Origin: Hyphomicrobiales bacterium
Lineage (GTDB): Bacteria; Pseudomonadota; Alphaproteobacteria; Rhizobiales; Beijerinckiaceae
Length of the DNA stretch: 64,000 nt
Direction of reading: 5' to 3'
Assembly (NCBI GenBank): GCA_027489535.1
Contig: JAIXZO010000018.1
Span: 124,001-188,000 of the forward strand
In this document: piece by piece, positions 7,009-14,153 of the stretch
Numbering within the stretch: the first letter of the stretch is position 1
Layout: every line of letters begins with the position of its first letter
The notes under the pieces: generated by a model
What the model saw: the letters and a program-made list of their open reading frames with translations, nothing else
Told to the model about the DNA's origin: nothing
Databases searched by the model: none
Program-made: the position numbers and the translations under genes

Positions 7009-7998
7009 ATGACCGTTCTGGTGACCGGCGGAGCCGGATATATCGGCAGCCACATGGTTCTGGCGTTGACCGACGCGGGCGAGGACGTGGTCGTTCTCGA
7101 CGATTTTTCGACCGGTTTCGAGTGGCTGGTGCCGGGCAAGGCCAAGATCGTGCGCGGCGACATGGGCGACGGCGAATTGCTCGACCGCGTGATCCGCGAG
7201 CACGCCGTCACCGACATCGCGCATTTCGCGGCCAAGATCGTGGTGCCCGAAAGCGTGGCCGACCCGCTCGGCTACTACCTCAACAACACGGTGAAGGCCC
7301 GCACCGTCATCGAGGCGGCGGTGCGCGGCGGCGTGAAGAACTTCATCTTTTCCTCGACCGCCGCCGTCTACGGCGATGCCGAAGAAATGCCGGTGACGGA
7401 GCTGACGCAGGCGGTGCCGGTGTCGCCCTACGGTCGTTCCAAGCTGATGGTGGAGTGGATGCTGGCCGACGCGGCGCATGCCCACGGCCTGAATTATCTG
7501 GCGCTGCGCTACTTCAACGTCGCGGGCGCGGACCCCGACGGCCGATCCGGCCAAGCGACGCCGAATGCGACCCATCTCATCAAGGTAGCGGTGCAGACGG
7601 CGCTCGGCACGCGGCCGGGCACGACGGTGTTCGGAACCGACTATCCGACGCCCGACGGCTCCTGCATCCGCGACTACATCCACGTCTCGGACCTAATTTC
7701 CGCGCATGTGCTGGGATTGGCGCATCTGCGCGAGGGCGGCGCGAGCGGCGTGCTCAATTGCGCCTACGGACACGGCTCGTCGGTGCTGGAAGTGATCGCC
7801 TTGGTGAAGAAGGTGTCGGGGATCGACTTCCCCGTGTCGCTCGGCGACCGACGTCCCGGCGATCCGGCGCAGATCGTGGCGGCGGCGGACCGCATCCGCG
7901 CGGTGCTGGGATGGCGGCCGCGCTTCGACGATCTCGAAACCATCGTCACGCATGCCTTCGACTGGGAGCGGCGACTGCTCAAGCGCAACGCCGCCTGA
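7009..7998 (+). CDS. galE: UDP-glucose 4-epimerase
   Basis: This 329-aa extended SDR interconverts UDP-glucose and UDP-galactose, feeding Glf. It shows G-G-A-G-Y-I-G-S-H at residues 7-15, D-D-F-S-T-G after the second strand, S-S-T-A-A-V-Y-G, the catalytic Y-G-R-S-K, and the A-L-R-Y-F-N-V-A-G-A and R-D-Y-I-H-V-S-D-L blocks of bacterial GalE. The length is typical. It lies 35 bases after the fusion gene and is preceded by GACGAGG, so it is most likely the last gene of the stress-controlled sugar operon. Epimerisation of other UDP-hexoses cannot be excluded. Confidence 0.95.
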   Translation: MTVLVTGGAGYIGSHMVLALTDAGEDVVVLDDFSTGFEWLVPGKAKIVRGDMGDGELLDRVIREHAVTDIAHFAAKIVVPESVADPLGYYLNNTVKARTVIEAAVRGGVKNFIFSSTAAVYGDAEEMPVTELTQAVPVSPYGRSKLMVEWMLADAAHAHGLNYLALRYFNVAGADPDGRSGQATPNATHLIKVAVQTALGTRPGTTVFGTDYPTPDGSCIRDYIHVSDLISAHVLGLAHLREGGASGVLNCAYGHGSSVLEVIALVKKVSGIDFPVSLGDRRPGDPAQIVAAADRIRAVLGWRPRFDDLETIVTHAFDWERRLLKRNAA

Positions 7999-8011
7999 GG
8001 CGAAAGAAACC

Positions 8012-8049
8012 GGCAAGGGCGAGAGCGGGAAACCCGCTTCGCCCCTGCC
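8012..8049. terminator. Large hairpin between converging galE and KGG genes
   Basis: A 17-bp stem with one bulge and one mismatch closes on an AAA loop (GCGGG-aaa-CCCGC at the tip). It lies between two converging genes and could stop transcription from either side, but no T-run follows, so factor-independent termination is uncertain. Confidence 0.45.
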
Positions 8050-8082
8050 CTCTGCCCCTGCCGGTTAAGGCGGCCGCGAGGC

Positions 8083-8367
8083 TCATTCCTCGCCTTCGTC
8101 TTCGCGCCGGCCGGAATGGGATGCCTCGCCCCCCTTGCGGCCCGCACGGGCGGCCAATTCGTGATTGCGCGAGAAGCTGCGATCCTCCGGCGCGACCGAG
8201 CGGCCGCCCTTGCGGCCCGCCTCCGCCGCGAGCCCCGGATTTTTCGAGAAGCTGCGCTTTTCGCTGGGAACGCTCTCGCCGCCCTTGCGGGCGATCGCCC
8301 TCTGCTTTTCCCTGTCCATCGACGCGAAACCGCGATTGGACGTACCCGACTTCTTTTCCTGTACCAT
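8083..8367 (-). CDS. KGG-repeat stress protein (YciG/Con-10-like)
   Basis: This is a 94-aa, very hydrophilic protein with three copies of the stress-induced K-G-G motif (A-R-K-G-G-E-S, G-R-K-G-G-R-S and G-R-K-G-G-E-A), each followed by a short R/S/F segment. The N-terminal N-R-G-F-A-S-M-D is characteristic of the YciG and conidiation-protein-10 group, which is induced by stress and probably intrinsically disordered. The biochemical role is not known. A GGAAC-N17-CGTT promoter lies 39-64 bases upstream. The ATG at 8367 keeps the conserved N-terminus, although its ribosome site is weak; an in-frame ATG at Met17 is an alternative. Confidence 0.85.
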   Translation of the reverse strand: MVQEKKSGTSNRGFASMDREKQRAIARKGGESVPSEKRSFSKNPGLAAEAGRKGGRSVAPEDRSFSRNHELAARAGRKGGEASHSGRREDEGEE

Positions 8368-8405
8368 GGCCGGCGACCCCGTGTTCGATCGGTTCTCGGG
8401 GGCTC

Positions 8406-8431
8406 AACGCAACCGCGACCGTTCAGGTTCC
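8406..8431 (-). promoter_or_regulatory. EcfG-type promoter of the KGG gene
   Basis: On the minus strand GGAAC (8431 to 8427), 17 bases and CGTT (8409 to 8406). The predicted transcription start is near 8398, about 30 bases before the ATG. Confidence 0.75.
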
Positions 8432-8562
8432 GCTCCGTAGCCGCCTCGCGGCCCATCCTTTTTCGTCCGCGCGATGAAACTTCCGCGCATTCGCATCCTC
8501 CGAAACCAACGCGAAACCGGAACGTTGCTTCAGGGATGAACAAGCGTCACGAGGAGGAATTC

Positions 8563-8823
8563 ATGAGAAAGATCATCATGGCTGCCCTGATCGCCGGGGG
8601 CTTGGGTGCATGCGCACAGACGGACGACCGGGCCGTGACGGGCGCGGTTCTCGGCGGCGCCACCGGCGCGGCGGTGGGCGGTCTTGCCACAGGGCGCGCG
8701 GAAGGGGCTTTGGCCGGCGGCGCCATCGGGGCGGCCGGCGGCGCGATCATCGGCAGCGCGACGGCCCCTCAGCGCCAGTGCTACCGCGACGTCTACGGAC
8801 GGCGCTACTGCGAGAGCTATTGA
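8563..8823 (+). CDS. Glycine-zipper lipoprotein (YMGG-like)
   Basis: This 86-aa exported protein has a short K-rich N-terminus, a hydrophobic stretch and a lipobox L-G-A-C with the lipidated Cys at residue 17. The mature part consists of G-x3-G glycine-zipper repeats (G-A-V-L-G-G-A-T-G-A-A-V-G-G and G-G-A-I-G-A-A-G-G-A-I-I-G), followed by a short tail with two cysteines (Q-C-Y-R-D-V-Y-G-R-R-Y-C). Glycine-zipper proteins of this size are usually outer-membrane lipoproteins of unknown function. GAGGAGGAA is 5 bases before the ATG. It sits within the stress island, but no full EcfG promoter was found for it. A strong bidirectional terminator follows. Confidence 0.85.
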   Translation: MRKIIMAALIAGGLGACAQTDDRAVTGAVLGGATGAAVGGLATGRAEGALAGGAIGAAGGAIIGSATAPQRQCYRDVYGRRYCESY

Positions 8824-8842
8824 GGCAGGTTCCGAGCATGAA

Positions 8843-8868
8843 AAAGGGCCGGCTCACGCCGGCCCTTT
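8843..8868. terminator. Bidirectional rho-independent terminator
   Basis: A perfect 11-bp inverted repeat, AAAGGGCCGGC-tcac-GCCGGCCCTTT, ends in T-rich sequence on one side and A-rich on the other. It lies between the converging lipoprotein and DUF4142 genes and can serve both. Confidence 0.9.
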
Positions 8869-8882
8869 CCTTATGCGCCCGT

Positions 8883-9593
8883 TCAGGACGCACGGGGCTG
8901 GATGCGCTTCAACTCGGCCTCATGCTGCAGCAGAGCCGGCAGCATCTTCTGCGCGAAGCTCTTCAGCGCGGCATTGTCGCCGGACTTCGCATAGGACTGA
9001 TACAGCGAGACCGCGTCGCGATGCGCCTCGGTCTGCGCCTGTACGTAGAGGCGGTCGAATTCAGCGCCCGAGGCGTTCTGCAGGCGGTCGAGCGCCTGCC
9101 GCTGCTTGGCGTCGAAGCGGGCGTTCATGTCGCCCGCATTCATCGTCGACGTGGTCGAGCCCGTGGTGTCGGTCGATCCGACGGTACCGCCCTGAGAGCT
9201 GCCGCGCGCGGTCGGCCCGCGCGTCGAATCCGACGAAAGCCCCGATGTGCCGGAGCTCGATCCCATGGTCGAGCCGCCCTGCGCCATCGCGATGCCGGAT
9301 TGCGACGCCACGGACGCGAGTTCCTGCGCATTCATGGTGTGATCGTCCACCATGCGCTGAGCGAAGCTCTTTACGTCGGCGCTTTGGGCCTTCTGCAACG
9401 CCAAGCGGCTGGTCATCAGTTCGAACTGGTCCCCCGCGGACGCCTTCTGGACGAAGTTCTGCGCCGCCTTGGAGGCCGTCGCTTGACGGCTTTGGGACGG
9501 GGCGCTCGATTGCCCCTTCGTCTGCGATTGCTGCGCCATCACGGGAAGCGAAACGGCGGCGAGCAGCGCCGCGGCCAATGTAATCCGTTTCAT
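8883..9593 (-). CDS. Exported DUF4142 protein (ferritin-like fold)
   Basis: This 236-aa protein has a clear signal peptide (M-K-R-I-T-L-A-A-A-L-L-A-A-V-S-L-P-V-M-A, cleavage after A-Q-A-like V-M-A). The mature part starts with a Q/S-rich linker, then the helical DUF4142 pattern with F-V-Q-K-A-S-A-G-D-Q-F-E-L and F-A-Q-R-M-V-D-D-H. A low-complexity S/G/T segment (about residues 100-150) interrupts the domain before the second helical half. Function is unknown; homologues are periplasmic and stress-linked. The start at 9593 follows AAGGAG; a longer in-frame reading begins inside an intergenic hairpin and is rejected. An EcfG-type promoter lies 51-75 bases upstream. Confidence 0.88.
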   Translation of the reverse strand: MKRITLAAALLAAVSLPVMAQQSQTKGQSSAPSQSRQATASKAAQNFVQKASAGDQFELMTSRLALQKAQSADVKSFAQRMVDDHTMNAQELASVASQSGIAMAQGGSTMGSSSGTSGLSSDSTRGPTARGSSQGGTVGSTDTTGSTTSTMNAGDMNARFDAKQRQALDRLQNASGAEFDRLYVQAQTEAHRDAVSLYQSYAKSGDNAALKSFAQKMLPALLQHEAELKRIQPRAS

Positions 9594-9643
9594 GTCGTTC
9601 TCCTTGCTCATGTCGAGGCCGACGAAATCGACCGTTGCAGGCC

Positions 9644-9668
9644 AACGTCGTCCGATCCACCCGGTTCC
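9644..9668 (-). promoter_or_regulatory. EcfG-type promoter of the DUF4142 gene
   Basis: On the minus strand GGAAC (9668 to 9664), 16 bases and CGTT (9647 to 9644), matching the general stress consensus, with transcription expected from near 9637. Confidence 0.75.
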
Positions 9669-9678
9669 TGAAACGTGA

Positions 9679-9701
9679 ATGGCCGGGACGAGCCCGGCCA
9701 T
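9679..9701. repeat. Small palindromic intergenic element
   Basis: A perfect 9-bp inverted repeat ATGGCCGGG-acgag-CCCGGCCAT. Translated it gives the M-A-G-L-V-P-A-I-H sequence often mis-annotated at protein starts in alphaproteobacteria. It sits between the DUF892 gene end and the DUF4142 promoter and may also act as a terminator. Confidence 0.7.
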
Positions 9702-9737
9702 GACGCAGGAGGAAATCCGGACGAGGCGGACGAAACG

Positions 9738-10229
9738 TCAGGCGGCCGCCTTGTTGACGCGCTGTTCGGCGAGGTCGGACAGCTTGCGGTCGGTGTTCTT
9801 TTCTTCGTCGAGGGTTTCCTGGAGCAGCTTGGCCGCATCCGGCAATCCGAGCTCCTCGGCCCACGCGACGAGCGTGCCGTAGCGCGTGATCTCGTAATGC
9901 TCGACGGCCTGCGCGTTGGCGATCATGCCCGCATCGCCGACCTCGGGATCTTCGATCTCTTCCATCAGGCTTTCGGCTTCCGACAAGATGCCGTCCATCG
10001 CCTCGCACTTCACGCCGCGTGCGGGCTTTTGCAGCATCTCGAAGATGCGCTGAAGACGCTCGATCTGCCCTTCGGTCTCACCCCGATGCATCTCGAAGGC
10101 TTCCCGCAATTCGGGCGAATTCGCCTTCTTCATCATCTTCGGGAGGGCACGAAGGATCTGGCGCTCGCTGTAGTAAATATCCTTGAGCGTATGCAGGAAC
10201 AGGTCGTTCAAAGTGCGGACGGCCGCCAT
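9738..10229 (-). CDS. YciE/YciF family (DUF892) ferritin-like stress protein
   Basis: This 163-aa helical protein opens with T-L-N-D-L-F-L-H-T-L-K-D-I-Y-Y-S-E-R-Q-I-L-R-A-L, the hallmark of the YciE/YciF group. Paired E/H positions over four helices (E-M-H-R-G-E-T-E, Y-E-I-T-R-Y) form the expected di-iron-type bundle. Members are cytosolic, induced by osmotic and stationary-phase stress, and their reaction is unproven. The length is normal. It has its own EcfG-type promoter, divergent from that of the 43-aa gene. In enterobacteria yciE, yciF and the KGG protein yciG are also neighbours, so the grouping here is conserved in kind. Confidence 0.9.
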   Translation of the reverse strand: MAAVRTLNDLFLHTLKDIYYSERQILRALPKMMKKANSPELREAFEMHRGETEGQIERLQRIFEMLQKPARGVKCEAMDGILSEAESLMEEIEDPEVGDAGMIANAQAVEHYEITRYGTLVAWAEELGLPDAAKLLQETLDEEKNTDRKLSDLAEQRVNKAAA

Positions 10230-10266
10230 GGCTCTGCCTCATCATGTTCGGGGACAACGAGGCGGC

Positions 10267-10292
10267 AACGCGAGGTCGGGCGATAGAGTTCC
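10267..10292 (-). promoter_or_regulatory. EcfG-type promoter of the YciE/YciF gene
   Basis: On the minus strand GGAAC (10292 to 10288), 17 bases and CGTT (10270 to 10267). It is back to back with the promoter at 10319. Confidence 0.75.
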
Positions 10293-10318
10293 GCCCCCCC
10301 GTCCCTGCATACCCCCAC

Positions 10319-10343
10319 GGAACCCGAGACGCGGCGGCGCGTT
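10319..10343 (+). promoter_or_regulatory. EcfG-type promoter of the 43-aa gene
   Basis: GGAAC at 10319-10323, 16 bases, CGTT at 10340-10343. The predicted transcription start near 10350 precedes the AAGGAG ribosome site and the ATG at 10401. Confidence 0.75.
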
Positions 10344-10400
10344 TGCCCGACGCCTCCGACGCCGCCGTTCGGCGCGGGGTTGAAGTCCAAGGAGCAGGCC

Positions 10401-10532
10401 ATGGCCACGAAGGACAAGGAAAAGAAGGGGCATTCGGGCGACGAGCGCAAAGGCTCGTCGCAGGGGTCCCACTCGGCCGGATCTCAAGGCGCCGGCGCCA
10501 AGAAAAGCGGCTCGAGCTCAGGTAAGAAGTGA
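10401..10532 (+). CDS. Tiny hydrophilic K/G/S-rich stress protein (43 aa)
   Basis: The predicted product has no hydrophobic residues beyond Met1 and a few alanines; it is almost wholly K, G, S, D, E and Q (it begins M-A-T-K-D-K-E-K-K-G-H-S-G-D). It is therefore expected to be disordered. Support for a real gene comes from signal placement: an EcfG-type promoter at 10319-10343, AAGGAG 7 bases before the ATG and a hairpin-T-run terminator 18 bases after the stop. The family is not recognised. By analogy with other tiny disordered stress proteins, a protective or nucleic-acid-binding role is conceivable but is only a guess. Confidence 0.75.
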   Translation: MATKDKEKKGHSGDERKGSSQGSHSAGSQGAGAKKSGSSSGKK

Positions 10533-10549
10533 GCGCGACAGCGACGAAG

Positions 10550-10581
10550 GGCCGGCCGAGCGCAAGCGCGGCCGGTCTTTT
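10550..10581 (+). terminator. Rho-independent terminator of the 43-aa gene
   Basis: A 9-bp stem (GGCCGGCCG at 10550-10558 with CGGCCGGTC at 10569-10577, including one G-T pair) is followed by TTTT. Confidence 0.85.
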
Positions 10582-10603
10582 CGCATGCGTTTGGTCGGCG
10601 GAG

Positions 10604-10628
10604 GGAACGGCGGAGGAACCGCCGCGTT
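10604..10628 (+). promoter_or_regulatory. EcfG-type promoter of the proline-rich small gene
   Basis: GGAAC at 10604-10608, 16 bases, CGTT at 10625-10628. Transcription from near 10635 leaves a leader of about 19 bases that still includes AGGAG (10641-10645). Confidence 0.7.
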
Positions 10629-10653
10629 GGCTTCGGCGACAGGAGAAACCGCC

Positions 10654-10905
10654 ATGCAGTCTCAGATCCCCCGCCCCGGCTACGGCCTCGATCGCGACGA
10701 CGTGCCGCCGCAACCCGGCCAACCGCCCGGTCAGGTCCCCGGCCAGATACCGCCGCTGATCCCCGAATCCGATCCCGTTTTGCCGCCCGAAGTGTCGGAG
10801 AACGACGACGTGGTTACCCCGCCGGTCAGTGACGCCGGAGACGATCCGGACGTCGTCGAACCCGGCATCGACGGCCCGACGGACGGCGACGCACCGGTCA
10901 TCTGA
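10654..10905 (+). CDS. Proline/aspartate-rich small protein (83 aa)
   Basis: This is an 83-aa acidic, proline-rich protein (P-P-Q-P-G-Q-P-P-G-Q-V-P-G-Q segment near residues 18-31, then a D/V/P-rich C-terminal half). It has no signal peptide, membrane helix or cysteine and is probably disordered. The ATG follows AGGAG by 8 bases, and an EcfG-type promoter ends 25 bases before the start, giving a very short leader. No family is recognised. It converges with the amidase gene. Confidence 0.65.
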   Translation: MQSQIPRPGYGLDRDDVPPQPGQPPGQVPGQIPPLIPESDPVLPPEVSENDDVVTPPVSDAGDDPDVVEPGIDGPTDGDAPVI

Positions 10906-10912
10906 ACGGAGA

Positions 10913-12340
10913 TCAGGCGGCCGGGCGCGGGTCGATGGGCGTCGTGCCCTTCAACCCCAGCAGCGTCTCCAAGAACTTCGCGCCGGCGAGGACACGTGCC
11001 TCGCCGCGCGGACGCGCGATCACCTGCAGTCCGACCGGACGGCCGTCCTTGGTGAAGCCGCAGGGCAACGACAAAGCGGGCGCGGTGGTCAGGGTGATCG
11101 CGTAGACGATGCCGAGCCACTCGACGTAGTTCGCGAAGACGTGGCCGTCGCATTCGGTCAGATAGCGCTGCTCCGCCGGGAACGCCGCCACGATGGTGGC
11201 CGGGCACAGCAGCAGGTCGTAATCGTCGAAAAACGCGTTGGTGCGCCGGATCATTGCGGCGCGCTGCGTTTCCGCCTTGACGATCTCGGGCATGGTCAGG
11301 GAGAGGCCCTTTTCCACGTTCCAGACGACGTCGGGCTTCAAGAGGTCGCGATGCGTCGCGAGCTTTTCGGCATGGGCGCAGGCGAAGCTCACGGCGCGCA
11401 AGACGCCGAAGCAGTCATGCGCTTCCGACAAGTCGGGATGCGCCTCCTCCACCACGACGCCCTCGCCCGCCAAACGATGCGCCGCCGCACGGCAGATCGC
11501 GGCGACTTCCGGGTCGACGGGCGTGATGCCGAGATCGGCCGAGAAGGCGACCTTGCGCGGCTTCCAGCCGGAGCGTGCCGCCGCCAAAAATCCCTCGCCC
11601 AAGGCGCGGGGCAGCGAGATCGGGTCTTCCGGGCTCTCGCCCAGCATGGCATCGAACAGCAGCGCGACGTCGTCGACGTTGCGCGCCATCGGACCTTCGA
11701 CCTGAAGCAGGCGGTCGACCTTGTTGCCGGGGTCCGTCGCCACGCGGCCCGGGCTCGGGCGCAGTCCTACGACGCCGTTGAACGAGGCCGGATTGCGCAG
11801 CGAGCCGCCCATATCGGACCCGTGCGCGACCCAGGCCATCCCCGTGGCGAGCGCGACCGCGGCGCCGCCCGAAGACCCGGCCGCCGACAGCGCGGTATTC
11901 CAAGGATTGCGGGTGACGCCGAAGACCTCGTTGAAGGTGTTCGCGCCCGCGCCGAATTCCGGCGTGTTCGACTTCGCGTAGATCAGGCCGCCCTGCCCTT
12001 CCAGCGTCTCGACCAGCGGGTCGGACGATGCGGGAATGTGGTCCTTGAAGATCGGCGAGCCCGATGTGGTGCGTACGCCCTCGACTTCGGTGAGGTCCTT
12101 GATCGGGATCGGAAGGCCGCCGAGCCGGCCGCGCTGCGCCGCAGGCTTCTCCATCAGCTCGCGGGCTCGCGCGCGGGCGCGGTCGAAGCAGAGCGTCGGC
12201 AGCGCGTTGACCGGGCCGTTCACGGCCGCGACGCGCTCCTCCAGCGTGTCGAGCAGATCGAGCGGAGTCACGGCTCCGATGGCGAGGAGTTCGACGATGT
12301 CGCAGGCTCCCAGACGGGTCAGGCTCTGATCGGATGCCAT
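10913..12340 (-). CDS. Amidase (amidase-signature family)
   Basis: This 475-aa enzyme hydrolyses an amide bond through the Ser-cisSer-Lys triad. The catalytic Lys is in P-I-P-I-K-D-L near residue 80, and the signature A-A-G-S-S-G-G-A-A-V-A-L-A-T-G with G-S-D-M-G-G-S-L-R-N-P-A gives the two serines near residues 155 and 178. The length is standard. The substrate cannot be read from sequence; GatA is unlikely because no gatB or gatC is adjacent. It is divergent from the aminotransferase, with 86 bases between the starts and no obvious shared operator. Confidence 0.93.
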   Translation of the reverse strand: MASDQSLTRLGACDIVELLAIGAVTPLDLLDTLEERVAAVNGPVNALPTLCFDRARARARELMEKPAAQRGRLGGLPIPIKDLTEVEGVRTTSGSPIFKDHIPASSDPLVETLEGQGGLIYAKSNTPEFGAGANTFNEVFGVTRNPWNTALSAAGSSGGAAVALATGMAWVAHGSDMGGSLRNPASFNGVVGLRPSPGRVATDPGNKVDRLLQVEGPMARNVDDVALLFDAMLGESPEDPISLPRALGEGFLAAARSGWKPRKVAFSADLGITPVDPEVAAICRAAAHRLAGEGVVVEEAHPDLSEAHDCFGVLRAVSFACAHAEKLATHRDLLKPDVVWNVEKGLSLTMPEIVKAETQRAAMIRRTNAFFDDYDLLLCPATIVAAFPAEQRYLTECDGHVFANYVEWLGIVYAITLTTAPALSLPCGFTKDGRPVGLQVIARPRGEARVLAGAKFLETLLGLKGTTPIDPRPAA

Positions 12341-12426
12341 GAGCGGGCGGTGTCCTTCTTGCTTCTAAGTGGCGGCATGATCTGCCACGATGCGGCTTCC
12401 TGCCAAACCATAACATCACGGCCGCC

Positions 12427-13788
12427 ATGCTCAGCAACCTTCAGGCTCGCGACGTCGAGACGCTCATCCACCCCTACACCAATCTGGCGACGTTCCGCGA
12501 AACGGGGCCGCTGGTGTTGGAGCGGGGATCGGGCGTGCATCTCTACGACACGGACGGCAGGCCCTATCTCGAAGGCATGGCCGGGCTGTGGTGCACCTCG
12601 CTCGGCTACGGCAATGCGGAGATCGTGGAGACCGCGCGCGAACAGATGATGAAGCTGCCCTTCACGCATCTGTTCGGCGGCAAGAGCCACGATCCGGCGA
12701 TTGAACTCGCCGAGAAGCTGAAGGAAATGGCGCCGATGCCGGTGTCGAAGGTGCTGTTCGGCTCGTCCGGATCGGACGCCAACGACACCCAGATGAAGCT
12801 GATCTGGTACTACAACAACGCCGTCGGCCGGCCCGAAAAGAAGAAGATCATCGCCCGGTTGAAGGGCTATCACGGCGTCACCGTCGCCTCGGCCTCGCTC
12901 ACCGGCCTGCCCAACAATCACATCGATTTCGACCTGCCCATCAAGAACGTGCTGCACACGTCCTGCCCGCATCACTACCGCTTCGGCCATGAGGGCGAGA
13001 CCGAGGATGAGTTCGCGACGCGTTGCGCGCAGGAACTCGAGGATTTGATCCTGCGGGAAGGACCCGAGACGGTGGCGGGCTTCATCGCCGAGCCGGTCGC
13101 CGGCGCAGGCGGCGTCATCGTGCCGCCCGAGGGCTATTACGCCAAGATTCAAGCCGTTCTGAACAAATACGACGTGATGTTCATCGCCGACGAGGTGATC
13201 TGCGGCTTCGGCCGGCTCGGCACCATGTTCGGCTCGCAGGCCATGGGCATGACGCCGGACACGATGTCGCTCGCCAAGGCCCTGACTTCGGCCTATTTCC
13301 CGCTTTCGGCGGTCCTGCTGCCCGAGAGCATCTATGAAGCCATGCTCGACGAGAGCCGCAAGATCGGCACCTTCGGCCACGGCTTCACCTATTCCGGTCA
13401 TCCGGTCGGCGCCGCGGTCGCGATGAAGACGCTCGAAATCTACGAGCGGGACGACATGCTCGGCCACGTCAACCGCATCATGCCGACGTTCTGGAAGCGT
13501 TTGCGGGCTCTCGAAAGCCGCGCAGTCGTCGGGGAAGTGCGCGGCAAGGGGCTCGTCGCGGGCATCGAACTGGTCGCAGACAAGGCGACCAAGCGACCCT
13601 TCGAAGCCGCGCGCGCCGTCGGGCCGAAGCTTGTCGGTCTGGCTCAGCGCGAAGGCCTGATCGTGCGCAGTCTCGGCGACACCATCGCCGTCTGTCCGCC
13701 GCTTATCATCCGCGAGCAGGAGATCGAAGAACTCTTCGACAAGCTCGAAAAGGCGCTCGACCGGCTCGAAGAAGACTTGCGGTCTTGA
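12427..13788 (+). CDS. Class III PLP-dependent aminotransferase (omega-amino acid:pyruvate type)
   Basis: This 453-aa protein carries the family's N-terminal H-P-Y-T-N, the G-S-S-G-S-D-A-N-D-T PLP-phosphate loop near residue 118, G-Y-H-G-V-T-V-A, the D-E-V-I-C-G-F-G-R-L-G motif and the Schiff-base lysine in S-L-A-K-A-L-T-S. C-terminal G-H-G-F-T-Y-S-G-H-P marks the omega-transaminase branch rather than ornithine or acetylornithine enzymes. The likely amino donors are beta-alanine, taurine or diamines with pyruvate as acceptor; exact specificity is inference. No strong ribosome site is visible before the ATG. Confidence 0.92.
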   Translation: MLSNLQARDVETLIHPYTNLATFRETGPLVLERGSGVHLYDTDGRPYLEGMAGLWCTSLGYGNAEIVETAREQMMKLPFTHLFGGKSHDPAIELAEKLKEMAPMPVSKVLFGSSGSDANDTQMKLIWYYNNAVGRPEKKKIIARLKGYHGVTVASASLTGLPNNHIDFDLPIKNVLHTSCPHHYRFGHEGETEDEFATRCAQELEDLILREGPETVAGFIAEPVAGAGGVIVPPEGYYAKIQAVLNKYDVMFIADEVICGFGRLGTMFGSQAMGMTPDTMSLAKALTSAYFPLSAVLLPESIYEAMLDESRKIGTFGHGFTYSGHPVGAAVAMKTLEIYERDDMLGHVNRIMPTFWKRLRALESRAVVGEVRGKGLVAGIELVADKATKRPFEAARAVGPKLVGLAQREGLIVRSLGDTIAVCPPLIIREQEIEELFDKLEKALDRLEEDLRS

Positions 13789-13967
13789 GCCCGGCCGGTC
13801 CGTTCATCCTCCGTTAAGCCTGAAAGGCGGATTCTCCGTGCTGCAACGCGAACCGGCCCGTTGCCTTTGCGTTGCCTTGAATGCTCCACGCAGCCGCCCT
13901 AACTCTACGGCACGATAAGAGCACTTGAGACGGCGAACCTGCCGTAAGCATGGAGGAAATCGAGATC

Positions 13968-14147
13968 ATGTCTCCCGGTCAAACCCAGACCCGCACCGCC
14001 CGTCCCGCTGCGTCCCGGCCTGAAAACGACCGCCGTTACGGCGCAATCGGCATTCCCGCCGTGGCGGCCGCAGCGCAGATGATGAAGCCCCCCGCGCGCC
14101 CCGAACCGCGCCGCGAAGTGCCCGCAGGCCTCCGCGAACGGGACTGA
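13968..14147 (+). CDS. Small hypothetical protein (59 aa)
   Basis: The predicted 59-aa basic protein has a short A-I-G-I-P-A-V-A-A-A-A core flanked by R/P-rich arms. GGAGG lies 12 bases before this ATG; an earlier ATG at 13950 overlaps that site. The stop is seven bases before the metallophosphoesterase start, which suggests one transcript. It has no recognised domain or membrane segment, and it is supported only by position and reading-frame integrity. Confidence 0.5.
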   Translation: MSPGQTQTRTARPAASRPENDRRYGAIGIPAVAAAAQMMKPPARPEPRREVPAGLRERD

Positions 14148-14153
14148 CGCCGA

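Noticed and set aside
8519-8548. EcfG-type promoter for the glycine-zipper lipoprotein
   Set aside because: GGAAC is present at 8519-8523 but no CGTT follows at 16-17 bases; the nearest similar tetramer is CGTC after 21 bases.
9594-9701. N-terminal extension of the DUF4142 protein starting M-A-G-L-V-P-A-I-H
   Set aside because: This is the translated form of an intergenic hairpin and crosses the promoter; the signal peptide and AAGGAG site support the start at 9593.
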